Shown here: piece by piece, positions 34,600 through 44,759 of the stretch | Layout: each line of letters begins with the position of its first letter | Numbering within the stretch: the stretch's first letter is position 1 | DNA from: Mesostigma viride | Taxonomy: Eukaryota; Streptophyta; Mesostigmatophyceae; Mesostigmatales; Mesostigmataceae | Assembly: GCA_009746045.1 (NCBI GenBank) | Contig: RPFO01000022.1 | Coordinates: 2,553,937 to 2,617,936 of the forward strand | Direction: 5' to 3' | Length of the DNA: 64,000 nt | Program-made: the position numbers and the translations under genes | Notes under the pieces: generated by a model | Seen by the model: the letters and a program-made list of their open reading frames with translations, nothing else | Database searches by the model: none | What the model was told of the DNA's origin: nothing

Positions 34600-35264
34600 A
34601 TGGGGTGGAAGATGATCATGGCTAAGCATGGCTAGGGCTTGACCCTGGCCCAGCAACAGCGGCGACGCGAGCTATGGCCGACCTACCTTCAGCTCGACCG
34701 GCAGAGCGCAGGGGGAAAGCCGGTATACTGGAGGGGGGCGGTCATCCACGTTGACCATAAGCCCTGGCAGGCACCTCCTGCTGACCCCAGCAACCTCAGT
34801 CTAGGGAATATATACCAGTAGTGTAGATTAGTCAGGCTTAGCCTAGCACGTGGCCTACGCGCATGTGCGCCTATAACGGCCCCCATGGATGATGCGGCTT
34901 CAGAATTTAATAGCCAAGCCATGCCTATAATGGGACCCCCCCATGGATGTTGCATTAAGAATCTAGCCCTGCTATGCCTATATGCAGAGAGTCGCTCTCT
35001 GCTGAGAAGCCATGCCCTAGCTTTTGTATAGCTATGTTGATCTTCCCCCCGGCCCATGACAGGCTCCCCCTTAGCTGGGCATAGCTTGATAGATCATGGG
35101 GGTGCAGGTGCCCCTGGTGCACCCAGAGCAAGTGTTGTTTACATTCTCACCCTTGCAGGAAGTAGCTTAGAATGTATAAGCCATATGCCCCCTCTCTGGG
35201 ACTGATATGTGCTACAGATACTCCCAACGGAGTTATGTTTCTAATGAATTAATTAATTAATGGC
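34600..35264 (+). mobile_element. ORF1-only retroposon, strongly 5'-truncated
   Basis: Starts inside ORF1: 34639-34821 encodes TLAQQQRRRELWPTYLQL and the C-terminal PVYWRGAVIHVDHKPW with a stop at 34819. A UTR nearly identical to 800-1117 follows, then the complete tail with CTCCCAACGGAG and TTAA repeats (35247-35263). Confidence 0.7.
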
Positions 35265-35536
35265 TAGGGCATGATGGCGTCTCAGCAGAGAGTGGCTCTC
35301 TGCATGTGCAAAGCATGGCTGACTCATAGCGGATGCAGCCCCATGGTCCAGTCATCGTAAGGCTGCCGGCCATGGTCCAGTCATCGTCAAGGACTGCTTC
35401 GACCTGGTGGAAGGTGAGAATTCCGTGACGCTTGCACAGGCGTTTGAGAGAGAAATCCTTGGTCGCATGGGCCTTCGATCTTGGTGAGATCAAGCTGGTC
35501 GCCCATGCACCGCCTTCCCCGCTCGCGGGCCGGGTA

Positions 35537-35777
35537 ATTAATTAATTAATTAAACTCGTGCTCCCGTTGAGGAGTACCACGGAGCACCGAAGTGCTTTTA
35601 ATCCCTGTGTGTGCACAACAGGAAGAAAGAGCAGAGACCCCCTTTCTCCTTCATGCCAGAGGCATGCCACAGCTGCAATGGGACCCGATAAACGGCCCGG
35701 CAAGATCTGTGGGTGCAATAAGACCCATTTGAGCATATCATAACAAGGAGCCGGTGGGCAAGTAATCTGAGCATCGC
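35537..35777 (-). mobile_element. Third-type retroposon tail, reverse
   Basis: Begins with TTAA repeats, CTCGTGCTCCCGTTGAGGAG, the GAAGTGCTTTTAATCCC block and GAGCAGAGACCCCC, and continues to GGCAAGTAATCTGAGC. A related sequence is at 29280-29521. It splits the ORF1 segment CGCGGGG|TAAGGCAGGGG; a short CGCGGG-like duplication flanks it. Confidence 0.55.
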
Positions 35778-36170
35778 GGGGTAAGGCAGGGGCGCCCCCG
35801 CTTCTTCTCACCTTTAATAAGAACCCGGCGGACAAGATTTCTTTCCTCAGACGCCGCAAGCGGCTCGAGTTCAGACTCACTTCACCCTTGACGACGACTT
35901 GACCCTGGCGCAGCAACAACGGCGACGAGAGCTATGGCCGACCTACCTCCAGCTCCGGCAGACCACGGCGGGGAAGCCGGTGTACTGGAAGGGGGCGGCC
36001 ATCTACGTCGGCCACAGGCCCTGGCACGCGCGACCCCCGCGGCCCCAGCGACTCCAGACGCCCCATGCTTAGGGGAATACAGCAGTATAGTAGTGTAGAA
36101 TACTCAGGCCTAGCCACCGTGGACTTGTACATGTACGCCTGCTACAGGCACTATAATACCAGCTGATGCA

Positions 36171-36482
36171 CTAATTAGGAACATAACTCCGTTGGGAGTG
36201 TATGTAGCACATATCCCAGAGAAAGGGCATATGGCTTTTAATACATTCTAAGCTACTTCCTGCAAGGGTGGGAATGTAAACAACACTTGCTCTAGGTGCC
36301 CCAAGGGCACCTGCACCCCCCAGAGTTTCAAGCAACACCCAGCTAAGGGGAGCCTGTCATGCCGGGGGGGGAAGATCATCATGGCTATGCAAGAGCTAGG
36401 GCATGGCTTCTCAGCAGAGAGTGACTCTCTGTCTAGGCAGGGCTGAGCTAATTCTTAATGCATCATCCATGGGGGTCCCATT
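36171..36482 (-). mobile_element. 312-bp retroposon 3' end, reverse
   Basis: Minus-strand UTR plus standard tail (reverse CTCCCAACGGAG at about 36188, GGGCATATGGC, CTTGCTCTAGGTG). Flanked by a 10-bp duplication AGCTGATGCA at 36161-36170 and 36483-36492. Confidence 0.7.
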
Positions 36483-36599
36483 AGCTGATGCATGAGCCTT
36501 ATTTAGTCATGTACATGTGTGCCTATGATGTGCCGCCCACCAGATGATGCCTAGCTTTATTTAGTCATGCTAGCTGCGCCCATGCAGGGAGCGCACGCT

Positions 36600-37435
36600 G
36601 GCTGCTGAGCTCCCCACCATCCCCACCGCCACCGCCACCCTCCTCGCCTCCATCCCCCCCCCCCTCCGCCTCGACCGCCTCCACCTACTCCATCTCCGCC
36701 CAGCTCCGCGACATCGACCAGCGTCTTAACCAATGCCATCGCTATCGAGGTCCTGCAGAACACCGCAGGCCTCACCGCCCAGGCGGTGAAGGACATTGCC
36801 GCCAAGCTAGCCCCTGCTGGCCTGGCCGGCGATGCTCCTCCCATCACGACCTGGGCGGACATGCTTAAGCAATTACACACCACCTCCACCACCTAGCACC
36901 GCCGTCGCAGCCCAGCTCCAGCGGCAAACGCTTGACCTCCGCGAGGAGGCCGAGCTCGCCAAGCGCAGCCTCAACGTCATCGTCAAGAACGTCGACATAT
37001 ATGCATGGAGGAAGGTGAGAATTCTGAGAAGCTTGCACGTGCGTTTGAGAGAGAAATTCTTGGTCGCATGGGCCTTATACTGGTGAGATCGAGCTGGTAC
37101 GTCGCCCACCGCCTTCCCCGCGCGCGGGGTATAAGGCAGGGGCGCCCCTGCTGCTTCTCACCCTTAAGAACCCGGCGGACAAGATTTCCTTTCTCAGACG
37201 CCGCAAGCGGCTCGAGAAGACTCACTTCACCCTTGACGACGACTTGACCCTGGCGCAGCAACAACGGCGACGGGAGCTATGGCCGATCGACCTACCGGCT
37301 CCAGCTCCGGCAGACCAAGGCGGGGCAGCCGGCCGGCCGGTGCCGGTGTACTGGAAGGGGGCGGCCATCTACGTCGGCCACAGGCCCTGGCACGCGACCC
37401 CCGCGGCCCCAGCGACTCCAGACACCCCAGCTTAA
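36600..37435 (+). pseudogene. LINE ORF1-type protein, second family, frameshifted
   Basis: Segments in order: TVAELPTIPTATATLL-like linker, polyproline, AVKDIAAKLAPAGLAGDAPP (36780-36840), a helix LDLREEAELAKRSLNVIVKN (about 36930-36990), EEGENSEKLARAFEREILGR (37005-37065), the DKISFLRRRKRLEKT block, TLDDDLTLAQQQRRRELWP and VYWKGAAIYVGHRPWHATP. Frames change at about 36850, 36995 and 37085, and a small insertion (PVPVYW) lies near 37335. It matches the reverse copy at 32225-33550 closely, so the two together could rebuild a consensus by alignment. Confidence 0.6.
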
Positions 37436-37896
37436 TAGAATACAGCAGTAGTAGTGTAGAATAGACCATGGCCATGTACGTGTAAGCCTCCTACAGGCTC
37501 TATACCAGCTGATTCACGAGTATTATTTAGCCATGTACATGTGTGCCTATGATGTGCCACACTCCAGATGATGCCTAGCTTTATCTAGTCATGCATCTGT
37601 GCCCATGCAGAGATCTAGAGCTGCTCTCTGCTGCATGAGATGCCACGCTCTAGCCCTTGTATAGCTATGCTGATCTTCCCCCCCTATGACGGGCTCCCCT
37701 TATTAGCTGGGTGTTGCCCGAGACTCTGGGGGGTGCAGGTGCCCTGGTGCACCTAGAGCAAGTGTTGTTTACATTTCCACCCTTGCAGGAAGTAGCTTAG
37801 AATGTACTCTAGGCCATATGCCCCTTCTCAAGGGCTATGTGCTACATATACCGGCTCCCAACGGAGTTATGTTCATAATTAATTAATTAATTAATG
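36600..37896 (+). mobile_element. ORF1-only retroposon with complete tail
   Basis: ORF1 sequence from the polyproline/threonine linker (36600) to a stop at about 37433, UTR 37434-37700, tail 37720-37878 with CTCCCAACGGAG, and TTAA repeats to 37895. The 5' end is truncated relative to 33550. Confidence 0.7.
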
Positions 37897-38151
37897 CAGG
37901 GAGTTACTCTCTGCTGAGAAGCCATGCCTTAGCTCGCCTTGTATAGCCATGCTGATCTTCCCCCCCTATGCCAGCGCCTTCAATTCAGTAGGTGCTAGGA
38001 TAGTCATAGTGGTGTGCAGGTGCACTTTGTGCACCCAGAGCAGGTGTAGTTTATGACCCTACCCTTGCAGGAAGTAGCCCAGAGTGTGCCCCTTCTCAGG
38101 GAAGCCATATGTGCCCCTTCTCAGGGATATGTGCTACATATACTCCCAACC
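37897..38151 (+). repeat. Retroposon UTR end and tail
   Basis: GAGAAGCCATGCCTTAGC UTR sequence followed by a divergent tail with a duplicated GCCCCTTCTCAGGG block (38093 and 38114). It breaks at CTCCCAACC, where LINE coding sequence starts, so the TTAA end is missing. Confidence 0.6.
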
Positions 38152-39290
38152 GACCAGTGGTATTCCTCCCAGTCCCGGCTGCTCGGCGCCCCCCCGCCGC
38201 CTCCGCCGCTTGGCCCTCTGGCGGCCGCACGCCTGGCAGTAGCACCGGCGGACGTCCCTGCGCCGCCCACGCCGCCCGCCGCTGAGCAGGACTACACGTA
38301 CCCAGCCCTGACGGAACGTCCCCTGGCCGACCCCAACGAGCTCGATCCCGCCGTTCACCGAGCTCGAGCTGAGCACCGCCGCCAAGCAACTCCGCTTCTA
38401 TGCCGCCGTTGGACCTGACCAGCTCCCAGCCCCGCGGTGATTAAGCTGACGGCGCTCACGGGGTTCCTGCTTGACGTCTGCAGCCGGATCCTGCTTGCCG
38501 ACGCGCCGCCGATTCCTGAGTGGCAGCACAGCTACCGTATTAATTAATTAATTAATTAATTAATTAAACTCGTGCCCCCGTTGGGGAGTCACGGAGCACC
38601 GAAGTGCTTTTAATCCCTGTGTGTGCACTACAGGAGAAAGGGCAGAGACCCCCAGTCTCCTTCATGCCAAGGAGACTGGGGGTCTCTGCCCTTTCTCCTG
38701 TAGCTACCGTATTATGCTGTACAAAAACAAAGGTTCCCCTGACGACCCCGCCAACTACAGAGGCCGGAGTCTGCATCCAGAGCGCCGCACTTAAGTTGTT
38801 CATGCGCATGATCCTCAACCGCCTTCGTTCTGCTCTCGACTGTCACCTTGGGGAAAGTCAAATGGGCTTCCGTCCTGGGCGCAACACCGTCATGGCCATC
38901 TTCGTCGCGCGTCGCCTCTTTGAGGAAATCGCTCTCCTGCAACCTGGTGAGTTTCCCGCCATCCTGATCTTCGTCGACTTCATCAAGGCTTTTGATTCTG
39001 TCCTCTGGGACGCTCTATGGGCTGTACTTGCTCGCACTCGCGTCCCCACTCCCCTGATTACCGTCATCCGCACGCTGTATGAGGGGTCGACCACTTCGGT
39101 GCTCTCTCAACACGGCATTAAACCCCGCCATGCCCACTGCAGACCGGCGTCTGGCAGGGTTGCGTCCTGTCGCCGTACCTGTTTATTATTATAGTGGATT
39201 ATGTTATGCGCCAGGCACGTGCTCGCTTTGCTAGCATTGCAGGCCGTGCCCCTGGCCTAGCGATCACGAACGAGCTTGGGGAAGGGGAGT
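38152..39290 (+). pseudogene. LINE ORF2 reverse transcriptase fragment
   Basis: Upstream of a nested insertion the frame reads LTGFLLDVCSRILL and IPEWQHSYRIMLYKNKGSPD. Downstream come LKLFMRMILNRLRSALDCHL, SQMGFRPGRNTVMAIFVARR (fingers), FVDFIKAFDSVLWDALWAVL (motif A, FxDxxKAFD) and, after a frameshift near 39140, LQTGVWQGCVLSPYLFIIIV (motif B region, GVxQGxxLSPxLF). This is the classic non-LTR RT order. The FADD motif C is lost where the LTR element begins at 39291. At least two frameshifts plus the insertion at 38543-38701 mark it as dead. Confidence 0.8.
38543..38701 (-). mobile_element. 159-bp retroposon tail with a fold-back 5' end
   Basis: Third-type tail in reverse: TTAA repeats, CTCGTGCCCCCGTTGGGGAG, GAAGTGCTTTTAATCCC. 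Its distal part is a perfect inverted repeat of 35-bp arms (38628-38662 and 38669-38703, loop CATGCC). Target duplication AGCTACCGTATTA at 38530-38542 and 38702-38714. It splits the LINE RT coding sequence. Confidence 0.75.
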
Positions 39291-40853
39291 TGTGAGGGTA
39301 AGAATGCCACGAATTCCGCCATGGTTCTTGCAGGAAGTTGCCTTTATTAATAATCAGGAAACACAGACGTAAGTCACGTCACTTCCAAGACTGCACGCAG
39401 CACAGGCGACAGGGTCACAGTGCCAAGAGAACGTGCACGCAAGAACTAGCGTCCCGGTGTGACCAAGTCACTCATATAGCTTGCTAGGGACGCGTCCAAG
39501 TATTCAGCTGCACTGTCACAGCTGAACTGTCAATCAATTGATTACACAGACTCTGGCACGCCTTTGGCGCGCAGATCTATCAATTGTCCATACGGCTAGT
39601 CCTGTGGACCTATCCGTACACTAGTCAGCATCAATTGTCTCATAGGTCCTGGCGCGCTACAGCACGCCTACCTATCAATTGACCATCAAGTCCTGTACAA
39701 GTCCTGTCAACGTCCTGCGGACTATCAAAGTGACACTTGTACATCCTGTGTCCGTACGCGCCCACAGTGGCGCGCCGGGTACTGTCGGCACAGCCTAGGA
39801 AACGTCATAACTTTTACGTTCCTTAACCAAATGAGGCGTTCAAGGTGCCGTTGGAAAGAGCGTAACAATCTCTATCCATCTAACGTAAATCCTTTACGTT
39901 AACTCCAATCCCTTCTTTTCTTTAGGGATCACATCCCCTGCCAGGGACCCTTGAAGTAGCTTGAAATGTCCTTCACTCCAGCTTGAAGCTTGAACAGATG
40001 TCTTTAATGGCCATTGCCATTCCCCCAGCCCTTTCTTTTAAGGAACTGGAAAAGAAACAGATCTGCCACAGGGAAAACCATTTCATGAGAAATGGAGAAA
40101 ACCTATGGAAGTGGCATTACAGAGTACCACCAGATATTAGAAGCACACAAAATTAAATACATACAGGTTAATTCTATGAGGTCTTCTCCAGGAATTAATC
40201 CCATCACCTCGGTAGAGCCTCCAGTACAATGACCTTCTGGCGGTGAGTTACATTAATCCCAGATACTAATCCCATAAAACCCAGTACATATTCAATATAA
40301 GTACAACAAATCCATGACAATTAAAATACCACTTGACAAAGTAAGGCGTATTACAATAGTTTGCCTGTCATTCTCTCAACAGGGGTCTATTGGCGCCCGT
40401 CTTACGGCGCCCGTCTACTTGCCAGATGGTAAACTGCCACAGCAAACAAATGACAAAATGAAACACATAGGCAACAATTAAATCCTGCCCTGGGGAACTA
40501 GGGAAGTCTGAACAGGCAAACACCTGAACAGGCCAGCTTGTAGAAACATAATACCAGGGAATCGAACCCCGCCCTATAAACCCCAGAATAAAGGTTCCCA
40601 GACCATTGTGAGAAGTATGTACAAATATACATTTCTTTTAAAATAGAATACATGGTCTGTAATGGACCTGTCAACCTTGTGTAGTCAACAGCATGAACCC
40701 CAGCCAAAACCTGGCTGTTTCCTGATTAAAATCAGAGTGAGTGTACCATGGTCCATGAGCCTTAGTACAGACTAAAATACAGGTATTATGCCAGTCACAA
40801 TGCTGACACTACCACACAATCTGCTCTCCAATGCCCTATAACCATGCACCAGC
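39291..40853 (-). repeat. 3' untranslated region and 3' LTR of the Copia-like element
   Basis: Non-coding between the RNase H stop (40854) and the LINE junction (39291). On the minus strand it ends CCTCACA, and AATAAA (39343-39348) lies about 55 bp before that end, as expected for a polyadenylation signal in R/U5. ATCAATTG recurs four times between 39530 and 39690. The LTR 5' border cannot be fixed without the other LTR. Confidence 0.5.
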
Positions 40854-41754
40854 TTAGACAGCTTGCTGAGATGGGTCCATCAGAGACTGAAGAACCTTGT
40901 ATTGCACTGCTGCCTTCTGCACTAGCTTGGTCAAAGCATCAGCAGGATTGTCAACCCCAGGGATATGCTCAATATTGGCCAAGGAGGACAACTCCTTAAG
41001 AAGGAGATAATCCAAGTCCCTACTTCTGGCCATCTGCCTGTGCACAAACTGCACCATCCCCATGGAGTCTGTTTTTAGAAGAGTGGTAACCTGAAGTGGC
41101 CAAGGAGTGTTAGAAGTCATCTGATGAAGCAACTCCTTCAGATAAAGGCTTGTGTGAATGCCTTCACAAATAGCCCTGCATTCTGCCACATCACTGCTGA
41201 CAGCCACCCGTTTGTGCAGGCGACTAAACCAGCTCACCAAACTCCCCAGGCCTTCCTGTCTGAGCACAAAGAGCCCTGCAGCCCTGCCCCTGACCTTGGA
41301 GACCTGCCTGCTGTCCATTGAGCTATCCACATACAGCTCCATGCAAATGGGTTGTGATAAATCCACTGCAGACAGCAGAATGCCAGATGAAGCCCTGACC
41401 TGATCAGCCACCTTGGCAGACCCTAGCTCCACCAGCATGTCATCAGGCAACCTGGCTATGACCATAAGGTCTGGCCTGGAAATGCCTGCCACCCAAGCAA
41501 CCATGCCCCTGACCATAGGACACAGTGCCTGTGTGATGGTTGGAGGAAGCTTGCTAATGAGGGTCTCTTGATAATCATTGCCCCCCACCAGCAGCATACG
41601 CCACTCCCCCCCTTCTTCACCAGTGTGGCCTCCATGCCCACAAACAGCAGAGGCTCATTCTCCACCTGCCATTGCTCCCTACCCAGAGGAAACTTGGACT
41701 TAATGATGGAGATCAGCTCCTTAAGCCACGACGTGGGAGCTATCAGATGTAGGT
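40854..41754 (-). pseudogene. Copia-like pol, 3' part: end of RT plus RNase H
   Basis: Directly after the insertion the minus strand resumes at the residues after HGDD and continues LHLIAPTSWLKELISIIKSK and ENEPLLFVGMEATL. A run of seven G (plus-strand C-run at about 41606-41612) then shifts the frame by one base. The following 247-codon frame carries the Copia connection (ALCPMVRGMVAWVAGISRPD) and RNase H with its acidic residues in YVDSS, AECRAI, KTDSMG and VDNPADALTK. An eighth G would restore the frame, so this is either a recent mutation or a sequencing error. Confidence 0.8.
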
Positions 41755-41783
41755 GGGTGGTTTTACCGGATTAGGATACATTT
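41755..41783 (+). repeat. Left terminal inverted repeat, outer copy
   Basis: 29 bp, begins GGGTGGTTTTACCGG and ends GATACATTT. The exact reverse complement is at 60157-60185. A second TAGGATACATTTGATGCA follows at 41791. Confidence 0.95.
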
Positions 41784-42313
41784 TTTTGTCTAGGATACAT
41801 TTGATGCAGTGTGCAGTTTTCAGATGTGTTTGTGGGGGTTGATTGCGCCTAGCATGCATTTTATTGAAGCAATGAGTTTCCCAAGATATACATTATATAA
41901 ACTAAGACAATTGACCCATTAACGCAATGAGACAACATCAATGAGACAACATATGCCAATTGAAGGCTGCCCGCAACTTTATTCCAAGCTCATTATTATA
42001 TGATTCCAAGACCATAACTCTTCCAAGACCGTACATCTTCAAGATATAGCACTACAGACACCCACGCGGCTTCCTCGGTCATCACGCTCCTCCTCCAAGA
42101 CAACTCAACCTTACAGGACGCTGGGCCATCATACGTCCGGAATAATTGTGTCACTTATTACATAACCAAACTTTTTGAGGGATCGCCACGGTTGCATGGT
42201 TTCAACACATGCGCCCTGCACTCATGTGCATCAAAGGTGTTGCGTAGTGCCAACTCAGTGTCAAAGAACTGATTCAATAATATTTCCCGTATGGCCATGA
42301 AGGCCCACATGAG
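41784..42313. other. Left subterminal region, outer transposon
   Basis: Non-coding, with the second TAGGATACATTT word, direct CAATGAGACAACAT repeats (41924 and 41940) and ATTATATGATTCCAAGACC-like words. The same sequence is at 48963-49492 in the inner copy. No gene is supported. Confidence 0.55.
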
Positions 42314-42393
42314 TTAAACATGGCCGAGAGTGATTGCATCATCCTTCTTGGCGACATCGGTCTTGACGACGTCGATGGGGAAGACGGCAGCAC
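42314..42393 (-). CDS. Putative last exon of a minus-strand transposon gene, outer copy
   Basis: On the minus strand, the acceptor ACATGCAG precedes a block encoding AAVFPIDVVKTDVAKKDDAI then TLGHV and a stop at 42314. The composition is protein-like, unlike the repeat-derived frame upstream. The protein is not recognised. The large CAGCCACG array upstream would sit in an intron. Confidence 0.35.
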
Positions 42394-42591
42394 CTGCATG
42401 TGAACAAAAGAATCCATGAACTGTGGCATCCAAAGGCAACAACATATTAGCATCCCATTGAACACGCAGCCACGCTGACCCGGCCATCCAGCCGCCCACG
42501 CAGCCACAGAGCCAGCCAGCCACGCAGTGACGCACCCACCCAGCCACACATCCACGCATCCACGCACCCGGCACCCCACCCCCCCCCAGCC

Positions 42592-43890
42592 AGCCACGCA
42601 GCCACGCAGCCACGCAGCCACGCAGCAGCGCAGCCACGCAGCCACACAGCCACGCACCCTCCTTTCCAGCCACGCAGCCACGCAGCCACGCAGCCACGCA
42701 GCCACGCAGCCACGCAGCCACGCAGCCACGCAGCCACGCAGCCACGCAGCCACGCAGCCACGCAGCCACGCAGCCACGCAGCCACGCAGCCACGCAGCCA
42801 CGCAGCCACGCAGCCACGCAGCAGCGCAGCTACGCAGCCACACAGCCACGCACCCTCCTTTCCAGCCAAGCAGCCACGCAGCCACGCAGCCACGCAGCAG
42901 CGCAGCCACGCAGCCACACAGCCACGCACCCTCCTTTCCAGCCACGCAGCCACGCAGCCACGCAGCAGCGCAGCCACGCAGCCACACAGCCACGCACCCT
43001 CCTTTCCAGCCAAGCAGCCACGCAGCCACGCAGCCACACAGCCACGCAGCCACGCAGCCACGCAGCAGCGCAGCCACGCAGCCACACAGCCACGCAGCAG
43101 CGCAGCCACGCAGCCACGCAGCCACGCAGCCACGCAGCAGCGCAGCCACGCAGCAGCGCAGCCACGCAGCCACACAGCCACGCACCCTCCTTTCCAGCCA
43201 CGCAGCCACGCAGCCACGCAGCCACGCAGCCACGCAGCCACGCAGCCACGCAGCCACGCAGCAGCGCAGCCACGCAGCCACACAGCCACGCACCCTCCTT
43301 TCCAGCCAAGCAGCCACGCAGCCACGCAGCCACGCAGCCACGCAGCCACGCAGCAGCGCAGCCACGCAGCCACACAGCCACGCAGCCACGCAGCCACGCA
43401 GCCACGCAGCCACGCAGCCACGCAGCCACGCAGCCACGCAGCCATGCAGCCACGCAGCCACGCAGCAGCGCAGCCACGCAGCCACACAGCCACGCACCCT
43501 CCTTTCCAGCCACGCAGCCACGCAGCCACGCAGCCACGCAGCCACGCAGCAGCGCAGCCACGCAGCCACACAGCCACGCACCCTCCTTTCCAGCCAAGCA
43601 GCCACGCAGCCACGCAGCCACGCAGCAGCGCAGCCACGCAGCCACACAGCCACGCACCCTCCTTTCCAGCCAAGCAGCCACGCAGCCACGCAGCCACGCA
43701 GCCACGCAGCCACGCAGCCACGCAGCCACGCAGCCACGCAGCCACGCAGCCACGCAGCAGCGCAGCCACGCAGCCACACAGCCACGCACCCTCCTTTCCA
43801 GCCAAGCAGCCACGCAGCCACGCAGCAGCGCAGCCACGCAGCCACACAGCCACGCACCCTCCTTTCCAGCCAAGCAGCCACGCAGTCACA
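42592..43890. repeat. CAGCCACG-type array, outer copy, 1.3 kb
   Basis: Basic unit is 8 bp (GCAGCCAC) with GCAGCAGC variants, interrupted by a recurring CACCCTCCTTTCCAGCCA spacer that defines a higher-order unit of variable length. Open frames such as QPRSHAAT (plus) and AWLRGCVA (minus) exist because 24 bp is a multiple of both 8 and 3. I regard them as artefacts. Confidence 0.9.
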
Positions 43891-43961
43891 CAGTCAAATC
43901 CCCCCTACACCCCCCCCCCACACACACCCCCACCCCACCCACTCAACACTACACGAATGAC

Positions 43962-44097
43962 TCACAAAGAACTGCTGCACCACCGATGATCCCTGCGGGA
44001 ACTGCTCTGCTGCCGACGGTCCCTGCGAAAACTGCTGCAGTGCCGACAATGCCTGTGGAAACTGCGACATTGCCGACGCTGCCTGCGGGAACTGAAG

Positions 44098-44169
<72 letters not shown>

Positions 44170-44206
44170 AGTTGTTGCTGCAGTTGCTGCTGCAGTTGCT
44201 GCTGCA

Positions 44207-44245
<39 letters not shown>

Positions 44246-44593
44246 GCTGGACCACTTGTTTCTGCACCTCTTGACGCAGCTGCAAACCAAGCTCTTCAAC
44301 CTTCTTGCTTTGGTTCTCCATAGCTCGTTGCATCTCTCTCATCGTCTGTTCCACGCCCACCAGTACGGGGGTCGGCGGCGGCAGCGGCTGGGTACGCTCT
44401 GGCTGGGTGCGCTCTGGCTGCCGTGCAGGACCTTGCCACATCGGCCGGCGCATTGGTGGTTTGCACCGGCCAAAAAATCTACTTTCATGGCACCAGATTT
44501 CTTTCCTAGCACCCATTTCCTACAATCGTCCCCGGCATAACACAAATCAATCAATTCGTCCATGTCATCGCTTCGGCTATCAGCATCGGGCAT
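43962..44593 (-). CDS. Glutamine-rich coiled-coil protein gene, outer copy
   Basis: Two overlapping minus-strand frames. The upstream frame (start 44593) begins MPDADSRSDDMDELIDLCYA. The downstream frame (start 44516) begins MGARKEIWCHESRFFGRCKP, then a TQPLPPPTP linker, a helix VGVEQTMREMQRAMENQSKK-VEELGLQLRQEV and a glutamine run encoded by (CTG)n on the plus strand, ending near 43962. A frame change or small intron is needed to join them, in both transposon copies. A DNA-binding or scaffolding role is possible, but no domain is recognised. Confidence 0.45.
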
Positions 44594-44759
44594 AGTTCCC
44601 GTGGCTAGTGCCCATCATTCTTTCCACCTTGAGCGGGGCGAAGTCACGAATTCAAGCGCGAAGTGCATTTGAATCAAGCGGGAACTGGGTGACACTCCTT
44701 GAAGACGTGCAGCTCCAAGGCATGCAAATGATGCAATGTATGAAAGATACGATACGCAA

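Larger units (their letters stand above)
35330..36600 (+). mobile_element. ORF1-only retroposon with two nested retroposon insertions
   Basis: ORF1 C-terminal sequence runs 35380-35536, is cut by a reverse-oriented tail insertion (about 35537-35777), and resumes to the end of ORF1 at about 36070 (GCTTAGGGGAATACAGC). The UTR is cut again at 36171-36482 by a reverse retroposon and resumes at 36493. ORF1 is also frameshifted, so nothing is translatable as a whole. Confidence 0.6.

Noticed and set aside
42274-43960. 535- and 480-codon frames of AWLRGCVA / QPRSHAAT repeats in the CAGCCACG array
   Set aside because: Open on both strands in several frames because of the 8-bp period (24 = 3 x 8). 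Lengths differ between sibling transposons without preserving any frame. Only the short non-repeat exon at the left end looks protein-like.
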